Under the pieces are notes generated by a model that was not told the origin of the DNA, did no database searches, and saw only the letters and a list, made by a program, of their open reading frames with translations. Shown one piece after another: positions 40,965 to 44,368 of a stretch of DNA of 44,368 bases. The stretch is from a bacterium (GTDB lineage Bacteria > SM23-81 > DAOVCL01). Made by a program: the position numbers and the translations under genes. The stretch lies in contig JAOZPP010000017.1 in the NCBI GenBank assembly GCA_029932675.1, positions 1 through 44,368 of the forward strand, in the 5' to 3' direction. Numbering within the stretch: position 1 is the stretch's first letter; the number at the start of each line of letters is the position of its first letter.

Positions 40965-41893
40965 GGTTCTACCTCTCTCCGGTGAATTAAATCTAAAAAA
41001 ACGTCTTCGATACCCGGTTCAATTTGTTGCACGGATTCGAACGGCAGTTTGTTTTGTTCGAGCATCTGGCGGATTTTGCTCAGGCCGGTATTTTGCCTGT
41101 CAAGCAGATGAACGCCTTCTCCAAACAGGTGGCAATCTGTTTCTGGAAAGTGCCTGCGCAATTCCTGAAAAACATAGTGCGCCTTTTGTGTTTTGATTAA
41201 ATAAAGCGCATGGGTGATTGTGCGCCTCAATTCCTGTGGAGTGCCACTAGCCAGCAATTGTCCCTTAAAAATCAGCGCGATCCGATCGCACAGTAAGGCT
41301 TCATCCATGTATGCCGTACTGACCAGAATTGATTTACCTTGACCGGCTAACTCCTTCAGAATGTCCCATAATTCAGCCCGGGAAACCGGATCTACACCAT
41401 ACGTTGGTTCATCCATGACCATGACCGATGGCTCGTGCATTAACATGCAGGAAAGGGCTAATTTTTGTTTCATGCCTCCGGAAAGAGCCTCAGCCCGCCT
41501 GTCTTTAAAGGGCTCTAACCTTGAAAATTGATAGAGCCGTTCGATTCTTTGGGCCTGAACTTGCGTTGCAACGCCAAACAAATCGCTAAAAAAATGCAGA
41601 TTTTCTTCAACGGTTAAATCTGGGTATAGGCTAAAACGTTGCGGCATGTAACCGATGTTTTTGCGAACAAAGGCCGTCTGTTTTTGCGCATCTTTACCCT
41701 GGAACAGAATTTTACCTGAATCTTGATTGAGCAGAGTGACAATAATACGCATTAGCGTCGTTTTGCCAGCACCATCGGGACCTATCAGGCCGTAAATTTG
41801 TCCGCGCTCCAACTCTAAACTTACACCGCGCAGGGCCTGCACACTGCCAAATGACTTTTCAATATTTTCTACGATTAAAGGTTTTTCATTCAT
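40961..41893 (-). CDS. ABC transporter ATPase (YbhF N-half-like)
   Basis: About 310 aa from the ATG at 41891-41893 (start MNEKPLIVENIEKSFG); the in-frame ATG 30 nt upstream lies deeper in the adaptor gene. Walker A GPDGAGKTTL, signature ALSGGMKQKLAL, Walker B VMVMDEPTYGVDPVS, and a C-terminal extension (HALYLIKTQKAHYVFQELR) typical of drug-exporting ATPases. In E. coli the two ATPase halves are one protein (YbhF); here they are two genes. Overlaps the adaptor gene's stop by 8 bp. Confidence 0.9.
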   Translation of the reverse strand: MNEKPLIVENIEKSFGSVQALRGVSLELERGQIYGLIGPDGAGKTTLMRIIVTLLNQDSGKILFQGKDAQKQTAFVRKNIGYMPQRFSLYPDLTVEENLHFFSDLFGVATQVQAQRIERLYQFSRLEPFKDRRAEALSGGMKQKLALSCMLMHEPSVMVMDEPTYGVDPVSRAELWDILKELAGQGKSILVSTAYMDEALLCDRIALIFKGQLLASGTPQELRRTITHALYLIKTQKAHYVFQELRRHFPETDCHLFGEGVHLLDRQNTGLSKIRQMLEQNKLPFESVQQIEPGIEDVFLDLIHRREVEP

Positions 41894-42776
41894 TTTCCAG
41901 ATAAACCTCAACAGGCATTCCAATTTTTAATTTTTGTTCAGGGTTAGGTACTTCGATTTTAACAGCGTAAACCAGCGATGTGCGTGTTTCTTTGGTTAAA
42001 ATGGTTTTAGGTGTGAACTCAGCCTCGCTGGCAATCCAGATAATGCGACCTTCAAAGGTCTCTTCCAGACCATCGACTTTAACTCTGGCTTTTTGCCCTG
42101 GTTTGATTTCATTCAGTTTGGTCAGGGGAACGTAAATCGTCGCTTTTAAAACGGAAAGATCAGCCAGCTCTAACAGCGGGCTGCCCGGAGCCACACTCTC
42201 ATACAAATCTACAAAACGATTTATCACCGTTCCATCTAAGGGTGCTGTTACCCGGCAATCTTTAAGGTTTAGTTTTGTAATGCCCATGGCGGCCTGCAAT
42301 TGATCCCGTTTGCTGGAGATCAACCTTTCATTGGCTAATACTTCATCAAGTTGCGCTTTCAGCACGTCAACCTGTGTTTGTAACTGATCGACCTGTTGTT
42401 CTGTAGCTGCACCCTGCTGAAGCATGGCTTTTGTTTTGCTCAGCGTTTGTAAATTGAAATTGAGCTGGCTTTGAACCTGACGCTGCTTACTTTTGAGCAC
42501 TTGCAGATTGGTGTTTAATTCTTCTATCTGAGCCATTTGCTGCTTAAGTTGCAGACGAAGCCGATCGTCATTCACCCTGACCAGCAATTGGCCTTTGTTT
42601 ACCAGGTCGCCTTCCTGAACCGCTAAAGTGTCCACCGTACCGGCCGTTTTGGCCACCAGACGAATTACATCGGTATCAATGCGACCATTGTAGGCAAAAG
42701 GTTTATCGTTTCCTGAGCAGGAAAATAAAATAAAAACAAATAAACTCAGTCCGAAATATTTTAAGATGTATTTCAT
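41886..42776 (-). CDS. HlyD-family membrane fusion lipoprotein (YbhG-like)
   Basis: A 296-aa protein. The ATG at 42774-42776 is chosen: it overlaps the upstream stop (ATGA) and has GGAG 7 nt before it. The lipoprotein signal LFVFILFSC ends at Cys20. A beta-barrel/lipoyl half (VAKTAGTVDTLAVQEGDLVNKGQLLVRV), a coiled-coil hairpin (about 70-165), the second lipoyl half (APLDGTVINRF) and the barrel domain (VKVDGLEETFEGRIIWIASEAEF) follow. It would connect the ABC-2 permeases to an outer-membrane TolC. Confidence 0.88.
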   Translation of the reverse strand: MKYILKYFGLSLFVFILFSCSGNDKPFAYNGRIDTDVIRLVAKTAGTVDTLAVQEGDLVNKGQLLVRVNDDRLRLQLKQQMAQIEELNTNLQVLKSKQRQVQSQLNFNLQTLSKTKAMLQQGAATEQQVDQLQTQVDVLKAQLDEVLANERLISSKRDQLQAAMGITKLNLKDCRVTAPLDGTVINRFVDLYESVAPGSPLLELADLSVLKATIYVPLTKLNEIKPGQKARVKVDGLEETFEGRIIWIASEAEFTPKTILTKETRTSLVYAVKIEVPNPEQKLKIGMPVEVYLENE

Positions 42777-43455
42777 GGGATTCTCCATTGGTTTAATGGT
42801 TTACCGCTTAAATACTCAATTTCGCTACGTTTGAGAGCCATTAACAAGCGCTGCCGTTTTAAGTTCAGTTCAGCTTGGGTGAGTTGTAAATTAGCCTCGT
42901 TAAAATCGGTAACCGAGGCCATGCCCTGTTTTACCAGGGACTTAATGCGTTTCATTTGCCAGTCGACGCGTTCGAGAGCGGCTTTAAGCGCTTCAATTTC
43001 CAGTTGCTTGTTTTGAACGTTGCGATAGGCTGCAATCACTCTAAAAGCAATTTCTTTTTCCTTCCCTTTTAGATTGATGTTTTCCAGCTCTGCCTTTTGA
43101 GACATTAGCTTTACTTGATTTTTTTTGTGCAAAACCGCTGAACAGCACGTATTTGAGGGTAAGACCGGATTCATACGTATGGTAACTACCCAGACTGATG
43201 TTTGAGGGCAGGGCTGGCAGGCCCGGTATACCTGGAAAAGATGGAAATTTGATTTCGGCCATCGATGGGTTACATGTCGATAGGAAGCAGAAAGATCGAG
43301 CGCGGGGAGTCTTTTTCTAAAGGTGGCTTTTGCCTCCAGTTGTGATTTTTTTAAGGCCAGTTGGACTACTGCGTCTAGGCTTTGAGCTGTACTATGCGTT
43401 GCGAACATAAAACAAAAAACCAGGCCTAAGGTTACCACTTTTTTAAATACATCAT
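42773..43455 (-). pseudogene. TolC-like outer-membrane efflux protein, frameshifted
   Basis: The expected ATG at 43453-43455 overlaps the TetR stop (ATGA), with GGGAGA upstream. From it the frame fails within 8 codons, but one more A in an A6 run (43439-43444) would restore a signal peptide (KKVVTLGLVFCFMFATHSTAQS). The frame changes again near 43255-43275, where the sensible sequence moves to EIKFPSFPGIPGLPALPSNI, and once more at an A8 run (43119-43126), after which KNQVKLMSQKAELENI continues normally to the stop. The N-terminal helix is also shortened, and the whole is about half the usual TolC length. Either assembly homopolymer errors or real decay. Confidence 0.7.
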
Positions 43456-44090
43456 GGGTTTTTCTCCCGGTTTTTAATGCCGAGATAAAGATGTTCAAAG
43501 ATCAATTTTTTGCGTTGTTCAATAAACTGCGGCGAGTCAAAATCAATTTCAGGAAAGACAGGATTCAGAATGGGTTTTGCCAGAAAAAAGTAAACACAGG
43601 CCCCGATTACAGTTAGGAGGAATTGCACTGGTTCTTCAATGGGGATGATCTCGCCGCGTTTTTGGGCATGTTTGAATTCGTTAATCATCATTTGTGGTGT
43701 CCGTAAACCCTGTTGATTTACAACCTGTTCCACAACCCGCTTAACAATTTTGCCCCCTTCGCTCAATTCGCGCACAATAAAGAGCGGAAGATTGGGGTTT
43801 TGCAAAAGGTGATCATGAAAACGATCCAGGAATGTTCTCAGGGTTGTGGCAAAGTCCTGCCCGGGCTTAAATGAATCGGCCAAGGAGTTCATGAAGCGGA
43901 TAAATAATTTTTCCAGGATAGTAGTGTACAACCGTTCTTTGCTGCGAAAGTAGTAGTGCAGCATGGCCTTGTTGATACCGGCCCGATCGGCGATTTCCTG
44001 CATGCGTGTGCCGTGCCAGCCTTTTTCTAAAAAGACCTGCATGGCAATTTGCAGGATATGATCTTCTTTTTGACCAAGTGATTTAATCAT
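43452..44090 (-). CDS. TetR/AcrR-family repressor of the efflux operon
   Basis: A 212-aa protein. The N-terminal TetR helix-turn-helix is clear (ILQIAMQVFLEKGWHGTRMQEIADRAGINKAMLHYYFRSKERLY, given here as its parts: GTRMQEIADRAG and KAMLHYYFRSKE). The C-terminal ligand domain (about 60-205) is of the CecR/YbiH type, with TAFCF_C-like helices. It is the first gene of the operon, with a palindromic operator directly upstream overlapping the promoter, so it probably represses itself and the exporter until a ligand binds. Confidence 0.88.
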   Translation of the reverse strand: MIKSLGQKEDHILQIAMQVFLEKGWHGTRMQEIADRAGINKAMLHYYFRSKERLYTTILEKLFIRFMNSLADSFKPGQDFATTLRTFLDRFHDHLLQNPNLPLFIVRELSEGGKIVKRVVEQVVNQQGLRTPQMMINEFKHAQKRGEIIPIEEPVQFLLTVIGACVYFFLAKPILNPVFPEIDFDSPQFIEQRKKLIFEHLYLGIKNREKNP

Positions 44091-44106
44091 TTTGTTAAAC
44101 CAATTA

Positions 44107-44126
44107 ATTTAACCAGATGGTTAAAT
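44107..44126. promoter_or_regulatory. Probable TetR operator
   Basis: Perfect inverted repeat ATTTAACCAGATGGTTAAAT with 8-bp arms and a 4-bp centre. It overlaps the -10 element and lies 17 bp before the tetR start codon. A related half-site (GTTAAACCAATTAATTTAAC) lies between it and the gene. Confidence 0.7.
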
Positions 44127-44150
44127 ATAAAGAAAAAAATGAGGATGCAA
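44122..44150 (-). promoter_or_regulatory. Promoter of the efflux operon
   Basis: TTGCAT (44145-44150), 17-bp spacer, TATTTA (44122-44127) on the minus strand; the -10 lies in the operator. Confidence 0.5.
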
Positions 44151-44368
44151 GAAAAAAATTTAAAAGGATGAAAAAATAGAATGAAATTTCATTAAAACCC
44201 GAATTATTCATAAACTGAGCGAAGTGGGGTTTTCAAACCCAATTTCCCTTATGGAGAGGACGTAAGAAGCTCGGCAATAGTAACAAGTGCTCTTTGAAAG
44301 TTCTTTTAAGCCCAAAATAGCCCCCATACTCAGCAATTGGGCGGACTCCTCCCCTATTCCTCTGGGTA
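44151..44368. other. Right-edge intergenic region
   Basis: No gene seen. Copy 2 of the 19-bp motif (AACCCGAATTATTCATAAA, 44196-44214) followed by CTGAGCGAAGT; nothing else recognised. Confidence 0.4.

Noticed and set aside
1-44368. CRISPR arrays, tRNA, rRNA, replication origin
   Set aside because: No regularly spaced repeats, cloverleaf with CCA-type end, rRNA core sequence or DnaA-box cluster was seen by eye.

Overview
The window is a bacterial chromosome segment that reads like an uncultivated member of the FCB side of the tree (Calditrichota/KSB1, Zixibacteria or Latescibacterota type). The main reason is that two very large secreted proteins end in a type IX secretion C-terminal domain of the NYPNPFN...IRY.LP...GIYFYR kind. 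Ser/Thr kinases fused to TPRs, CHAT-TPR proteins and SBBP repeats fit the same picture. Phylum assignment is inference; no rRNA, tRNA or universal marker gene is present.

Layout. 1-7.1 kb (minus strand): a secreted SBBP-repeat protein broken at the window edge, and a 1539-aa FN3/CHAP/VWA/Ig/CARDB-like protein with a T9SS tail, preceded by a good promoter and a structured leader. 7.4-10.3 kb: gene-poor, with small hairpin repeats, GACAGGAT repeats and one PIN toxin/antitoxin pair. 10.3-16.0 kb (minus): CHAT-TPR protein, ECF-like sigma factor and zinc-finger anti-sigma factor with TPRs. The leader of the CHAT gene carries its own strong promoter and a terminator, so a separate small RNA is possible. 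16.3-18.1 kb (plus): BatD-like/DUF4381-like fusion plus MoxR ATPase.

18.4-35.0 kb (plus): the most unusual part. A small partner gene and a nucleotidyltransferase, the latter interrupted by a 171-bp multi-hairpin repeat, are followed by a 1456-aa protein joining a Ser/Thr kinase, a nitrilase-superfamily domain with an apparently intact E-K-C triad, a STAND/NB-ARC-like ATPase and TPRs. A close paralogue (1492 aa) lies 11 kb further on. Between them are a secreted hypothetical protein, a CLCA-like metalloprotease/VWA protein with a T9SS tail, and a third kinase with TolB-like and TPR domains. The two large paralogues share a 1435-bp stretch identical at the DNA level inside otherwise diverged genes. 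A GAF-SpoIIE phosphatase faces this kinase cluster tail to tail and is a natural candidate to reverse its signalling.

35.0-37.9 kb (minus): phosphatase, a RelE/ribbon-helix-helix toxin-antitoxin pair whose antitoxin has lost its ATG start, an aminoglycoside-adenylyltransferase-like gene followed by an attC-like sequence, and a nested-palindrome MITE-like repeat. 38.0-44.1 kb (minus): a compact, visibly AT-richer efflux operon (TetR, TolC-like, lipoprotein adaptor, two ABC ATPases, two ABC-2 permeases) like Escherichia coli ybhGFSR, with a clear operator and a frameshifted tolC. All family assignments come from reading motifs by eye; no database search was run.
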